Part shown: in pieces, positions 11,121-19,273 of the stretch | How positions within the stretch are numbered: position 1 is the stretch's first letter | How the letters are laid out: each line of letters begins with the position of its first letter | Assembly (NCBI RefSeq): GCF_947503855.1 | Contig: NZ_CANNFF010000005.1 | Span: 124,001-188,000, forward strand | Length of the DNA stretch: 64,000 nt | Direction of reading: 5' to 3' | Source: an uncultured Polaribacter sp. | GTDB lineage: Bacteria > Bacteroidota > Bacteroidia > Flavobacteriales > Flavobacteriaceae | Notes under the pieces: model-generated | What the model was told of the DNA's origin: nothing | The model's input: only the letters and a program-made list of their open reading frames with translations | Database searches by the model: none | Made by a program: the position numbers and the translations under genes

Positions 11121-11447
11121 TTATTTTTTAATAGTTACTTTTATTTTTTTCGGAGGAGTTTCTGAAGGGAATAAACCTCTTTCTTTTGCATTTCTCCTAA
11201 TACTAGATTCCATTTCCATTCTTGTAAGAATTGTTTCTGTATCTAAAGATTCTGCCCTTAACTCTCTTTTCAATTTATTTAATTCTGTAATTTTTATTAC
11301 TTTTTTATCTGCATTATGAGCACTTGTAATCATTATTAACAAGAGAAAAACAATAAAAAAAATTACTTTCCAGTTTTTTAAGGCAGATTCGTCTGTTAAA
11401 AAACTACCTCTTAAAAAGCTATAAATACTTTTTTTAACTTTAGACAT
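11121..11447 (-). CDS. FtsL-like small division protein
   Basis: A 108-residue bitopic protein with a lysine-rich cytoplasmic N-terminus, one membrane helix (about residues 27-44, FFIVFLLLIMITSA-type) and a short charged periplasmic region predicted to be helical (about 48-93). Position between rsmH and ftsI is exactly where FtsL sits in dcw clusters, and size and topology match; sequence identity to proteobacterial FtsL is not expected. It begins one base after the rsmH stop codon. Function as the FtsQ/FtsB partner is an inference from place and shape. Confidence 0.85.
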   Translation of the reverse strand: MSKVKKSIYSFLRGSFLTDESALKNWKVIFFIVFLLLIMITSAHNADKKVIKITELNKLKRELRAESLDTETILTRMEMESSIRRNAKERGLFPSETPPKKIKVTIKK

Positions 11448-11448
11448 T

Positions 11449-12354
11449 TTATTTTTTTAAGGTTGCAATTCGTAGTTTAGCACTGCGAGCTCTGTTGTTT
11501 TCGTTAATTTCTTGCGAGGTAGGCACTATTAACTTTCCAACTTTCTGTAACGGCTCGCTCGAGTTTCCAAAAAAATCTTTTTCGGGCTCACCACTAAACA
11601 ATCCTGTTCTTATAAATCTTTTTACCAATCTATCTTCTAAAGAGTGATATGAAATTACACTTAACCTACCCTCTTCTTTTAATAAAGTTGGTGTTTGCTG
11701 TAAAAATTCTTTTAAAACTTCTAACTCTTCATTTACTTCTATTCTAAATGCTTGAAATATTTGTGCTAAAATTTTATGCTCTTTAGCTTTTGGTAAATAT
11801 TTCTGCAGGGCATTTTTTAACTGAAAACTAGTTTCAATTTTATTTTCTTCTCTTTTCTCAACAATTGTTTTCGCAATATTTCTAGAGTTTCTCAACTCTC
11901 CATACAGAAACAATATTTCTGCTAACTTTTCTTCTGAATAATTGTTTACAATTTCTTTGGCAGAGATTTTAGATTTTTGATTCATTCTCATATCCAAATC
12001 TCCATCAAAACGAATTGAAAATCCTCTTTCTGCCTCGTTAAACTGATGTGATGAGACCCCTAAATCTGCTAAAATTCCATCAACTTTTCTAACTCCATAA
12101 AACCTTAAAAACCTAGAAATGTATCTAAAGTTTTCTGGTATTAATTGAAAACGCTCATCATCTATTACATTTGCCAAAGCATCAGGATCTTGATCAAAAG
12201 CAAACAACTTACCGTTTTTACCTAACTTTTTTAAGATTTCTTTAGAATGCCCTCCACCACCAAACGTTACATCGATATAAACACCATCAGCTTTTATTGC
12301 TAAAGCGTTTACACTTTCCTCTAATAAAACTGGATTATGATAACTCATCTGCAT
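11449..12354 (-). CDS. rsmH: 16S rRNA (cytosine-1402-N4)-methyltransferase RsmH
   Basis: SAM-dependent methyltransferase (MraW) that modifies C1402 in the ribosomal P site. The 301 residues begin with YHNPVLLEESVNAL and contain the SAM loop DVTFGGGGHSKEIL, the FDQDPDA motif, ILADLGVSSHQFNEAERGFS, and the C-terminal ISYHSLEDRLVKRF signature. Start codons at 12354 and 12348 are both possible; either overlaps the 3' end of mraZ. As in most bacteria it is the second dcw gene although its role is in translation fidelity rather than cell-wall synthesis. Confidence 0.97.
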   Translation of the reverse strand: MQMSYHNPVLLEESVNALAIKADGVYIDVTFGGGGHSKEILKKLGKNGKLFAFDQDPDALANVIDDERFQLIPENFRYISRFLRFYGVRKVDGILADLGVSSHQFNEAERGFSIRFDGDLDMRMNQKSKISAKEIVNNYSEEKLAEILFLYGELRNSRNIAKTIVEKREENKIETSFQLKNALQKYLPKAKEHKILAQIFQAFRIEVNEELEVLKEFLQQTPTLLKEEGRLSVISYHSLEDRLVKRFIRTGLFSGEPEKDFFGNSSEPLQKVGKLIVPTSQEINENNRARSAKLRIATLKK

Positions 12355-12802
12355 CTGTATTACCCATTACATCTTCTGCCAATTGCGCAAAATCTACAGC
12401 TGCATCATCGATAGCTTTCTCGTAATTATCTTTATCCCAAATTTCTATGATATTCACAGCAGAAGACAACACCACTTGCTTTTTAATCGAGGCAAATTCG
12501 CATAAATCTTTTGGTATCAAAATCCTTCCAGCAGTATCAAAATCTACTGTTTTTACACCTGCAGTAAACCTTCTAATAAAATCATTATTCTTTTTAACAA
12601 ACCTATTTAGCTTGTTTATTTTCTGCATCATCAAAGTCCATTCCTGCATTGTATACAACTCTAAACAAGGCTGAAAAACAGCTCTCTTTATCACAAATCC
12701 TTGAGAAACAACTGGCTGCAACTGCTTTTTTAAAGCAGTAGAAAACATAACTCTGCCCTTTGCATCTGCTTTACATTCGTATGTACCAATTAAATTTATC
12801 AC
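12335..12802 (-). CDS. mraZ: Transcriptional regulator MraZ
   Basis: First gene of the dcw operon, 155 residues, with the two tandem SpoVT/AbrB-like swapped-hairpin halves of MraZ: residues about 5-50 (beginning IGTYECKADAKGRVMFSTAL) and about 80-125 (DTAGRILIPKDL). In E. coli and mollicutes MraZ forms a ring and represses its own operon by binding direct repeats upstream of mraZ; the three 10-bp repeats at 12845-12873 are a good candidate site here. The gene overlaps rsmH by 20 bp. Confidence 0.96.
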   Translation of the reverse strand: MINLIGTYECKADAKGRVMFSTALKKQLQPVVSQGFVIKRAVFQPCLELYTMQEWTLMMQKINKLNRFVKKNNDFIRRFTAGVKTVDFDTAGRILIPKDLCEFASIKKQVVLSSAVNIIEIWDKDNYEKAIDDAAVDFAQLAEDVMGNTDADELS

Positions 12803-12830
12803 CCTCTTACTAATGAAATATTGTTGATTT

Positions 12831-12838
12831 CAAAAATA
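12831..12838 (-). promoter_or_regulatory. Candidate -7 box of the mraZ (dcw) promoter
   Basis: Read on the minus strand this is TATTTTTG, a match to the Bacteroidota sigma -7 consensus TAnnTTTG, 28 bp upstream of the mraZ ATG. No good -33 TTTG is seen at the expected spacing; that interval overlaps the first operator repeats, which would fit a promoter shut by MraZ binding. Confidence 0.5.
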
Positions 12839-12844
12839 TATAAA

Positions 12845-12873
12845 ATTTACCACTTTTTACCACTTTTTACCAC
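12845..12873 (-). promoter_or_regulatory. Probable MraZ operator: three 10-bp direct repeats
   Basis: On the minus strand GTGGT occurs three times at exact 10-bp spacing with AAAAA between copies, ending 43 bp before the mraZ start codon. Known MraZ sites are arrays of short G-rich direct repeats (TGGGN in E. coli) with 10-bp periodicity just upstream of mraZ, and the place, spacing and GTGG core agree with that. Binding itself is an inference. Confidence 0.7.
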
Positions 12874-12978
12874 ATTGTTAATAAATATTTATTATTTTAT
12901 CTAAACAACATTAAAAAATCGCTTAAATATTGAATTCGAGACATTTATAAAAAGGTTATATATTTTATAAAAAAGAAC

Positions 12979-12986
12979 TACATTTG
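12979..12986 (+). promoter_or_regulatory. Candidate -7 box for the hydrolase-engB-rluA genes
   Basis: TACATTTG fits the Bacteroidota -7 consensus TAnnTTTG and lies 24 bp upstream of the ATG at 13011. The region is divergent from mraZ, so this would drive the plus-strand genes. A convincing -33 TTTG is not seen. Confidence 0.45.
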
Positions 12987-13010
12987 CGAATAAGTAAAAC
13001 GAATTGAATA

Positions 13011-13775
13011 ATGACTGATAAGTTAAAATCTGAAGGGAAATTTACATATGTAGAAGAAGGAGAAGGGCCTGCAATTATTGTTTTACATGGTTTAATGGGC
13101 ACTTTAAGTAATTTTAAAGAAACTTTTTTTCATTTTTCTGAAAATGGATATAAGGTTTTAATACCTGAATTACCATTATACTCTTTACCGCTATTAAAAA
13201 CCAATGTTAAAAATTTAGCGATATTTTTAAAAGAATTTATGGAACATAAAAACATTGATTCTGCTATTTTGCTTGGGAATTCTTTAGGCGGTCATATTGC
13301 TTTATATTTTACAAAACATTATCAACAAAAAGTAAAAGCACTTGTTTTAACAGGCAGCTCTGGTTTGTATGAAAAAGCAATGGGAGATAGTTTTCCAAAA
13401 AGAGGAAATTATGAGTATATAGAACAAAAAACTAAAAGCGTTTTTTACGATCCTGAAATTGGAACCAAAGAAATGGTAGATGAAGTTTTTAAAATTGTAA
13501 ACGATAGAAATTCTGTTATACGAACTCTGGCAATAGCCAAAAGTGCTATTAGACACAATATGGCTAAAGATTTACCCGAAATGAAAATACCAACCTGTAT
13601 TATTTGGGGAAAACAAGACAATGTTACACCACCTGAAGTTGCAGATGATTTTCATAAGCTTTTACCTAATTCTGATTTGTTTTGGATTGACAAATGTGGG
13701 CACGCAGCAATGATGGAAAAACCAGAAGAATTTAACACAATTCTACATAAGTGGTTTACAGACAGAAATATTTAG
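13011..13775 (+). CDS. Alpha/beta-fold hydrolase
   Basis: Cytosolic esterase/hydrolase of 254 residues; natural substrate unknown. The alpha/beta-hydrolase features are the oxyanion-hole stretch LHGLMG (25-30), the nucleophile elbow GNSLGG with Ser91, an acid in GKQDNVTPP, and the catalytic histidine in CGHAAMMEKPEEF near the C-terminus. No signal peptide. It is followed by engB after 3 bp and transcribed away from the dcw operon. The same hydrolase-engB pair next to mraZ is common in Flavobacteriaceae from my knowledge of these genomes, but this gives no functional clue. Confidence 0.88.
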   Translation: MTDKLKSEGKFTYVEEGEGPAIIVLHGLMGTLSNFKETFFHFSENGYKVLIPELPLYSLPLLKTNVKNLAIFLKEFMEHKNIDSAILLGNSLGGHIALYFTKHYQQKVKALVLTGSSGLYEKAMGDSFPKRGNYEYIEQKTKSVFYDPEIGTKEMVDEVFKIVNDRNSVIRTLAIAKSAIRHNMAKDLPEMKIPTCIIWGKQDNVTPPEVADDFHKLLPNSDLFWIDKCGHAAMMEKPEEFNTILHKWFTDRNI

Positions 13776-13778
13776 GGC

Positions 13779-14390
13779 ATGAAAATAAAGTCTGCAGAAT
13801 TTGTAATGAGCAACAGCAATGTTATAAATGCTCCTAAAGATAGAATACCAGAATACGCTTTTATAGGACGTTCTAATGTTGGCAAATCATCATTAATTAA
13901 TATGCTGATGGAGCGTAAAGATTTGGCTAAAATTTCTGGAAAACCTGGTAAAACACAGTTAATCAACCACTTTAAAATAAACGATTCTTGGTTTTTAGTA
14001 GATTTACCTGGTTATGGTTATGCCCAAGTTTCTAAAAAGAAAAGAGTTATTTTTCAATACTTTATAGAAAATTATTTTAAAGAAAGAGAACAATTAGTTT
14101 GCACCTTTGTGTTGATAGATTCCAGACACGACCCACAAAAAATAGACTTAGATTTTATGCAGTTTTTGGGTGAAAACCAAATTCCTTTTTGCATTGTTTT
14201 TACAAAAGCAGACAAATTAAGTAGCTCTAAATTGAACAAACAAATTACTTCTTACAAAAAGAAATTACTGAATTATTGGGAAGCTTTACCAACATCATTT
14301 ATAACCTCATCTTCTACTGGGTTTGGTAGAAAAGAGTTTTTAGACTTTATTGATGGCGTTAACCAAGACGTTGCCAAAGATTTTAAATAA
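13779..14390 (+). CDS. engB: Ribosome biogenesis GTPase EngB/YihA
   Basis: Essential small GTPase involved in 50S subunit assembly. The 203 residues contain the G1 loop GRSNVGKSS (30-38), the G3 motif DLPGYGYA, and G4 TKAD (FTKADKL), preceded by the EngB-typical RIPEYAFIG. Length and motif spacing match the TrmE-Era-EngA-EngB superfamily member EngB. It follows the hydrolase gene by 3 bp and is probably co-transcribed with it. Confidence 0.96.
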   Translation: MKIKSAEFVMSNSNVINAPKDRIPEYAFIGRSNVGKSSLINMLMERKDLAKISGKPGKTQLINHFKINDSWFLVDLPGYGYAQVSKKKRVIFQYFIENYFKEREQLVCTFVLIDSRHDPQKIDLDFMQFLGENQIPFCIVFTKADKLSSSKLNKQITSYKKKLLNYWEALPTSFITSSSTGFGRKEFLDFIDGVNQDVAKDFK

Positions 14391-14423
14391 AAACCTTTTA
14401 CCCACTTAAGGTAACACTTAAAA

Positions 14424-15116
14424 ATGCACACTACAAAAAACAACTTACAGGTTTTATTTGAAGACAATCATATATTAATTGTAAATAAAAGAGCTGGTGA
14501 TATTACACAAGGTGATAAAACTGGAGACAAACCTTTAAATGAAGTTGTAAAAGAATACATTAAAGACAAATACAACAAACCTGGTAATGTTTTTATTGGC
14601 ACTGTACATAGATTGGACAGACCTACTTCTGGTGTTGTAATTTTTGCAAGAACCTCTAAGGCTTTAGAGAGATTGAATAAAATGTTGCGAGAAAAAAGCA
14701 TCCAAAAAACCTATTGGGCACTGGTTAAAATCAAACCGAAAAAGACAAAAGATACGTTAACAAACTTTCTTAAAAAAGACTCCAAAAAAAATAAATCTTT
14801 TGTTTACAAAAAAGAAATTGATGGTAGTAAAAAAGCTATTTTACACTATTCAGTTTTAAAAAATCTAGATACTTATACACTTTTAGAAATAGATTTAGAA
14901 ACTGGCAGACATCATCAAATTAGAACACAATTAGCAAACATTGGTTGCCCAATAAAAGGCGATTTAAAATATGGTTTTGCAAGATCTAATAAAGATGGTA
15001 GCATTTCTTTACATGCCAGAAAAATTGAATTTGTACATCCTGTTTCTAAAGAATACATTAAAATTACTGCACCTACACCCATAGATGTTGTTTGGAGTGC
15101 TTGTGAGAAAAATTAA
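14424..15116 (+). CDS. RluA-family 23S/tRNA pseudouridine synthase
   Basis: Isomerises uridine to pseudouridine in structured RNA. The 230 residues carry the RluA catalytic block GTVHRLDRPTSGVVIFARTS with the conserved catalytic aspartate in HRLDRPTSG, then the TGRHHQIRTQLA stretch and a C-terminal ISLHARKIEFVHP segment. There is no N-terminal S4 domain, so it is a short RluA/RluC-like form; the target site cannot be told from sequence. It converges with the acylase gene on the other strand, with a 4-bp overlap of the 3' ends. Confidence 0.93.
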   Translation: MHTTKNNLQVLFEDNHILIVNKRAGDITQGDKTGDKPLNEVVKEYIKDKYNKPGNVFIGTVHRLDRPTSGVVIFARTSKALERLNKMLREKSIQKTYWALVKIKPKKTKDTLTNFLKKDSKKNKSFVYKKEIDGSKKAILHYSVLKNLDTYTLLEIDLETGRHHQIRTQLANIGCPIKGDLKYGFARSNKDGSISLHARKIEFVHPVSKEYIKITAPTPIDVVWSACEKN

Positions 15117-17494
15117 ATTTTAGGCTTTAAAACTAAAACTCGCACGTTTTTCTCAATTTCTTTTTGATTCATTTGCATTTTTTCAAACTTGCCTTCTAAA
15201 TATTTTTGTTTTTGATCTTTATAATACCTACTAAATAATCGACCAGACTGTCCTGTTGGTAAAATTGACAAACTATTTTCTACATCAGAAAAATCTATAA
15301 TTCTTCTTGTAGAAGGGCCTGCTGTAACTTTGTAAACCCCTGTGCTATCTAGTTTAAATATCTGATTGTTAATCACCTCATTACCACCAATAGTTTTAAA
15401 TGGCCCTACATTAAATATTTTACGTAAAACACCACCAGCTTTACCTATAGCGTGTTCGTGCTCTACAGAAATTACCTTATCCCAAGTCCAAAGTTCTACA
15501 TTTGTTCCTAGTTGATTTTCTAAAAAAAGAAACGCTTTTTTAAAAGATTTGTTTATAATTTCTTCTTTTGACTCCTCCTTATTTTTAGTGGTAATATCAT
15601 CCCACCAAACAGAATTATCTCTAGTAATTTGAGTTGTTAAAACCTGATCTTGTAACTGAGAGTTGATAAACAAATTAAAACTTTTTCCTATTTCATCTTT
15701 ATAAGTAGCCACTAAAAACTCATATAAAAAGCGATTATAAATTGTTGGTCCAATAGCATCTTTTAAATAAACGCCTTTCCAATTTTTTAAAATTTCAAAA
15801 GCTTTTTTCTCTGATGGATTTAGCCCAGGGTAATCAACACTTTTTAGCAATTTGTTTGCAATTTCTGGCACCACAGAAGAAGTTACATCATAAGTCATTT
15901 TAACAACATCCTCTTTTGTAAAATCATTTTTAGCTTCTAATAGCTCTACAATTCTTTTAGACCTATCTTCTGGTTGATAGTATCCAGGATATAATTTTCC
16001 TCTTACAGAATCTGGTTGATGATTCGCGGAATACACATAATTAGAGCTTGGGTTAATGGCTTTCGGATTTTCTTCAAAAGGCAAAATTTCTAAGATTTCA
16101 TCTTCACCAGAAGCGCCATCTAAAAACAGTTTTGATGATATACCTTCTCTTAATTGATACAATTTAGCAGAAGCAAACCAAGCAATGTTATTGTTTGCAT
16201 CTCCATACATTACATTTAAACCAGGTGCATGTATTTTTTCTACAGCATTTTTAAATTCATTAAAAGATTTTGCATGACTCATCCCAAAAGCAACATCTAG
16301 GGTTTTGTTTTCCATTTGGGTAAAAACCCAATTCATGGCTATGGGTCTATCATCATTAATATGATTTACCAAACCATTCATTATAGGTCCATGTTTGCTA
16401 ACCTTTACAACAAAAGTAGTATCTGGTTCGTCTTTGATTTTAATGGTTTTCTCAATCAAATCATATTTTAAAAACCCATTTTTTGTTTTATATTCTAAAT
16501 TATTATTCGGATTATTTTCTTCTACATAAAAGTTTAAATCGTCATTAGCCAACATTGTTAAACCATAAGCATAATCTTTGTTATGCCCTAAAAGCGGAAA
16601 AGGCATTAAGGCTATATTGAATCCGTAAATTTCAAAATCGGGTGTTTTTATGTGATTTTGATACCAAACTGAAGGTTGAGAATATCCAATATGAGGATCA
16701 TTTGCAAAAATAACTTTTCCGTTTTTTGTTTTTTCTGCACCAAGTACCCAAGAGTTACTTCCTATAAAAGTAGATACTGGTAAAGCATCCATAATATCAC
16801 TAACTTCTTGAGATAAATTAGATTTTAACGGATTTACTTCTTTTTTATTAATGGTTAAGTTTTTACTGTAAGAATTCATCAACTCATTAATGTAAGCTTC
16901 TCCTAAATTCTCTTTAATATCTGTTAATAAAGGATCTGTTTTATGGGCAACAGCAAAACTAAATGCCATATAACCAAATACGTTATATACGTCTTTAATG
17001 GTATATTTTTCTACTTCAACATCCACCAAACTAAATTCTAAAGGTATTTGTCCTTCTTCTATATATTGGTTAATTCCGTCTAAATACTTCTGAGTTAAAA
17101 TGTAAGCGTCAGTATTTTTATCAAGTTTTTCTATCGTTTTTTCGGCAGCCTCTTCAATTCCTAATCCACTAAAAAACAAATCTGTTTTTAATAATTTTTT
17201 TCCAAATATTTCCGACAATCTACCAGGAGCAATTCTTCTAATTAATTCCATTTGCCACAACCTATCTTGTGCGTGTACATATCCTAAAGCCACATATGCA
17301 TCTTCTTGGGTTTTAGCATTAATGTGTGGCACACCGACATCATCAAAACGAATAGTAACCTCACTTTTAATCTTTTTCAATTCAATTTCACCAGAATAAT
17401 TTGGTTGTAAAGCGCTTGAAAGATACCAAACTGCTATAAATAAAACAGTTAAAATTAATAAAAGCGCTATCAGAATTTTTTTTACTATTTTCAT
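15113..17494 (-). CDS. Penicillin acylase family protein (Ntn hydrolase)
   Basis: Exported N-terminal-nucleophile amidohydrolase; family members cleave penicillin G, acyl-homoserine lactones or other N-acyl amides. From the ATG at 17492-17494 the protein has 793 residues with a signal/membrane segment (MKIVKKILIALLLILTVLF type, 1-25). An alpha-chain-like region (QEDAYVALGYVHAQDRLWQME) is followed by the spacer and the beta-chain nucleophile in GSNSW (Ser246), then ANDPHIGYSQPSVWY, all typical. An upstream in-frame ATG at 17554 would bury the signal peptide and overlap the divergent gene, so I prefer 17494. Quorum quenching is possible but not shown. Confidence 0.93.
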   Translation of the reverse strand: MKIVKKILIALLLILTVLFIAVWYLSSALQPNYSGEIELKKIKSEVTIRFDDVGVPHINAKTQEDAYVALGYVHAQDRLWQMELIRRIAPGRLSEIFGKKLLKTDLFFSGLGIEEAAEKTIEKLDKNTDAYILTQKYLDGINQYIEEGQIPLEFSLVDVEVEKYTIKDVYNVFGYMAFSFAVAHKTDPLLTDIKENLGEAYINELMNSYSKNLTINKKEVNPLKSNLSQEVSDIMDALPVSTFIGSNSWVLGAEKTKNGKVIFANDPHIGYSQPSVWYQNHIKTPDFEIYGFNIALMPFPLLGHNKDYAYGLTMLANDDLNFYVEENNPNNNLEYKTKNGFLKYDLIEKTIKIKDEPDTTFVVKVSKHGPIMNGLVNHINDDRPIAMNWVFTQMENKTLDVAFGMSHAKSFNEFKNAVEKIHAPGLNVMYGDANNNIAWFASAKLYQLREGISSKLFLDGASGEDEILEILPFEENPKAINPSSNYVYSANHQPDSVRGKLYPGYYQPEDRSKRIVELLEAKNDFTKEDVVKMTYDVTSSVVPEIANKLLKSVDYPGLNPSEKKAFEILKNWKGVYLKDAIGPTIYNRFLYEFLVATYKDEIGKSFNLFINSQLQDQVLTTQITRDNSVWWDDITTKNKEESKEEIINKSFKKAFLFLENQLGTNVELWTWDKVISVEHEHAIGKAGGVLRKIFNVGPFKTIGGNEVINNQIFKLDSTGVYKVTAGPSTRRIIDFSDVENSLSILPTGQSGRLFSRYYKDQKQKYLEGKFEKMQMNQKEIEKNVRVLVLKPKI

Positions 17495-17536
17495 GGAAAT
17501 GTGTTTGATATTTTCAAAGATAATAGATTTATATTG

Positions 17537-17544
17537 TATTTTTG
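17537..17544 (+). promoter_or_regulatory. Candidate -7 box for the DegT-family gene
   Basis: TATTTTTG matches TAnnTTTG and ends 24 bp before the ATG at 17569. If it is used, transcription would begin downstream of the alternative ATG at 17542, which supports the later start codon. Confidence 0.45.
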
Positions 17545-17568
17545 ATGTATTCACAAAACAACTACTTT

Positions 17569-18732
17569 ATGAAAAAAATTCAAATGGTAGACCTACAAGG
17601 TCAATATGCAAAAATTAAAGAAGATGTAAACAATTCTATAGAACAAGTTTTAAGTACATCTGCATACATAAACGGACCTTTAGTACACGAATTTCAAAAA
17701 GATTTAGAAAAATATTTAGATGTAAAACATGTAATACCTTGTGCAAATGGTACAGATGCATTACAAATTGCAATGATGGGTTTAGGTTTAGAACAAGGTG
17801 ACGAAGTAATTACTGCAGATTTTACATTTGCAGCTACGGTAGAAGTAATTGCATTATTAAAATTAACACCCGTTTTAGTAGATGTAGATGCTAAGACTTT
17901 TAATATTGATATTGATGCATTAAAAAAAGCAATTACACCTAAAACAAAAGCTATTGTACCTGTACATTTATTTGGTCAAGTTGCCAATATGGATGCCATT
18001 ATGGAAATTGCCAAAGAACATAATTTATACGTTATAGAAGACAATGCTCAAGCAATTGGGGCCAATTATACTTTTAAAAATGGTAAAAAACAAAAAGCAG
18101 GTACTATTGGTAATGTAGGTACAACTTCGTTTTTTCCGTCTAAAAACTTAGGTTGTTACGGTGATGGAGGTGCCATTTTTACCAATGATGATAAACTAGC
18201 TCATACTATTAGAGGTATTGTAAATCATGGAATGTACACCAGATATTATCATGATGTAGTTGGCGTAAACTCTAGATTAGACTCTATACAAGCTGGAGTT
18301 TTAAAAGCAAAGTTACCTAACTTAAATGAGTATTGTAATGCTAGAAGAAATGCTGCTCGCTTTTATAATAACGCTTTTGCAGAAAATTCAAATATCATAA
18401 CACCAACGGCAAAGTCGAATGCAACAAACCATTGTAATCAAATTTGTGATGTTTGTGATTGTCATGTATTCCATCAATATACCTTACAAATTACCAATGG
18501 TAAAAGAGATGCTTTGCATAAACATTTATTAGACAAAGGCATTCCAAACGCTATTTATTATCCTGTAGCATTACACGCACAAAAAGCGTATACAGACAAA
18601 CGTTATAACGAAAGTGATTTTCCAGTTACAAATCAATTAATAGAAACGGTAATTTCTTTACCAATGCATACAGAGTTAGAGAATGAACAATTGGAGTTCA
18701 TTACAAAAACCATCATTAATTTTGTAGGTTAG
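17569..18732 (+). CDS. DegT/DnrJ/EryC1-family sugar aminotransferase
   Basis: PLP-dependent aminotransferase of the family that aminates keto-sugars for surface polysaccharides. Residues begin MKKIQMVDLQGQYAKIKEDV; then come the CANGTDALQIAM substrate/PLP stretch, DVDAKTFNID, PVHLFGQVANMD, IEDNAQAIGA and the PLP-lysine region SFFPSKNLGCYGDGGA. The ATG at 17542 would add nine residues lacking conservation and upstream of a likely promoter. An oddity is a Cys cluster C-x3-C-x2-C-x-C at residues 289-298, just before the HVFHQY motif. It has no polysaccharide genes next to it. Confidence 0.92.
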   Translation: MKKIQMVDLQGQYAKIKEDVNNSIEQVLSTSAYINGPLVHEFQKDLEKYLDVKHVIPCANGTDALQIAMMGLGLEQGDEVITADFTFAATVEVIALLKLTPVLVDVDAKTFNIDIDALKKAITPKTKAIVPVHLFGQVANMDAIMEIAKEHNLYVIEDNAQAIGANYTFKNGKKQKAGTIGNVGTTSFFPSKNLGCYGDGGAIFTNDDKLAHTIRGIVNHGMYTRYYHDVVGVNSRLDSIQAGVLKAKLPNLNEYCNARRNAARFYNNAFAENSNIITPTAKSNATNHCNQICDVCDCHVFHQYTLQITNGKRDALHKHLLDKGIPNAIYYPVALHAQKAYTDKRYNESDFPVTNQLIETVISLPMHTELENEQLEFITKTIINFVG

Positions 18733-18801
18733 ACGATTATAAAAGAAACTTAATTTTAAGCAAAAAGGAGGTTTTTTAGTGATATTTTTCGTGATTTTTA
18801 A

Positions 18802-18832
18802 TGAATTTTTAGTGTTTTTTGCTAAAAATTCA
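18802..18832 (+). terminator. Probable intrinsic terminator after the DegT-family gene
   Basis: An 11-bp perfect inverted repeat (TGAATTTTTAG / CTAAAAATTCA) with a 9-nt loop is followed by C and a run of six T. It lies 70 bp after the stop codon. The stem is AT-rich, so strength is uncertain. Confidence 0.5.
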
Positions 18833-19007
18833 CTTTTTTGTAGCTTTTATTTTTAAGAAAACCAACTATCTATTAACATATTTACAAAAATAAACGGTGC
18901 TTTTTTTCATATCTGTATTTTTTATCTGATTTTCAATATTTTACGTCCTATTTATTGACATTACTTATCATTACAAGTAATTTTGTTATTTGTATTATTA
19001 ATGATAA

Positions 19008-19211
19008 ATGAACTCAATGAAATTGATTAAAATTAAAAGAGAGACCAGGTTAGAACAACGTCACACAATTAAAATGGGTACTTTAAATACTAAAGTAACC
19101 TATATAAAAATGACGCTTTTTAACCTTATCAATCTAAAAACATTACACAAATACAGAGAAACTTATTATGATAAAATAAAAGATTGTGAAGATTGCGTTT
19201 TAGCAAAATAA
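19008..19211 (+). CDS. Small basic protein of unknown function
   Basis: A 67-residue, lysine/arginine-rich protein (MNSMKLIKIKRETRLEQRHT start) ending with a C-x2-C in the sequence KDCEDCVLAK. No membrane segment or signal peptide is seen and I do not recognise a family. Support for it being real is that it fills the gap between the DegT terminator and a strong terminator whose stem starts 5 bp after its stop codon. It might be an RNA- or DNA-binding protein, but that is only suggested by charge. Confidence 0.5.
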   Translation: MNSMKLIKIKRETRLEQRHTIKMGTLNTKVTYIKMTLFNLINLKTLHKYRETYYDKIKDCEDCVLAK

Positions 19212-19215
19212 ATTT

Positions 19216-19254
19216 AAAAAAGCCTCAATTTTAAAATAAAATTGAGGCTTTTTT
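19216..19254. terminator. Strong bidirectional intrinsic terminator
   Basis: A perfect 18-bp stem (AAAAAAGCCTCAATTTTA and its complement) with a 3-nt loop. Both arms end in A/T runs, so it can stop transcription from the small gene on the plus strand and from fabD on the minus strand, which converge on it. Confidence 0.9.
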
Positions 19255-19273
19255 AAAAAATTGAATATATAAT

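Noticed and set aside
1-13000. Many antisense frames of 60-110 codons in the dcw operon
   Set aside because: They lie opposite well-conserved mur/fts genes, show no family features and are expected by chance in AT-rich coding DNA.
17542-17568. Earlier ATG for the DegT-type gene
   Set aside because: It overlaps a likely -7 box and adds nine residues without similarity; the ATG at 17569 begins the conserved sequence.
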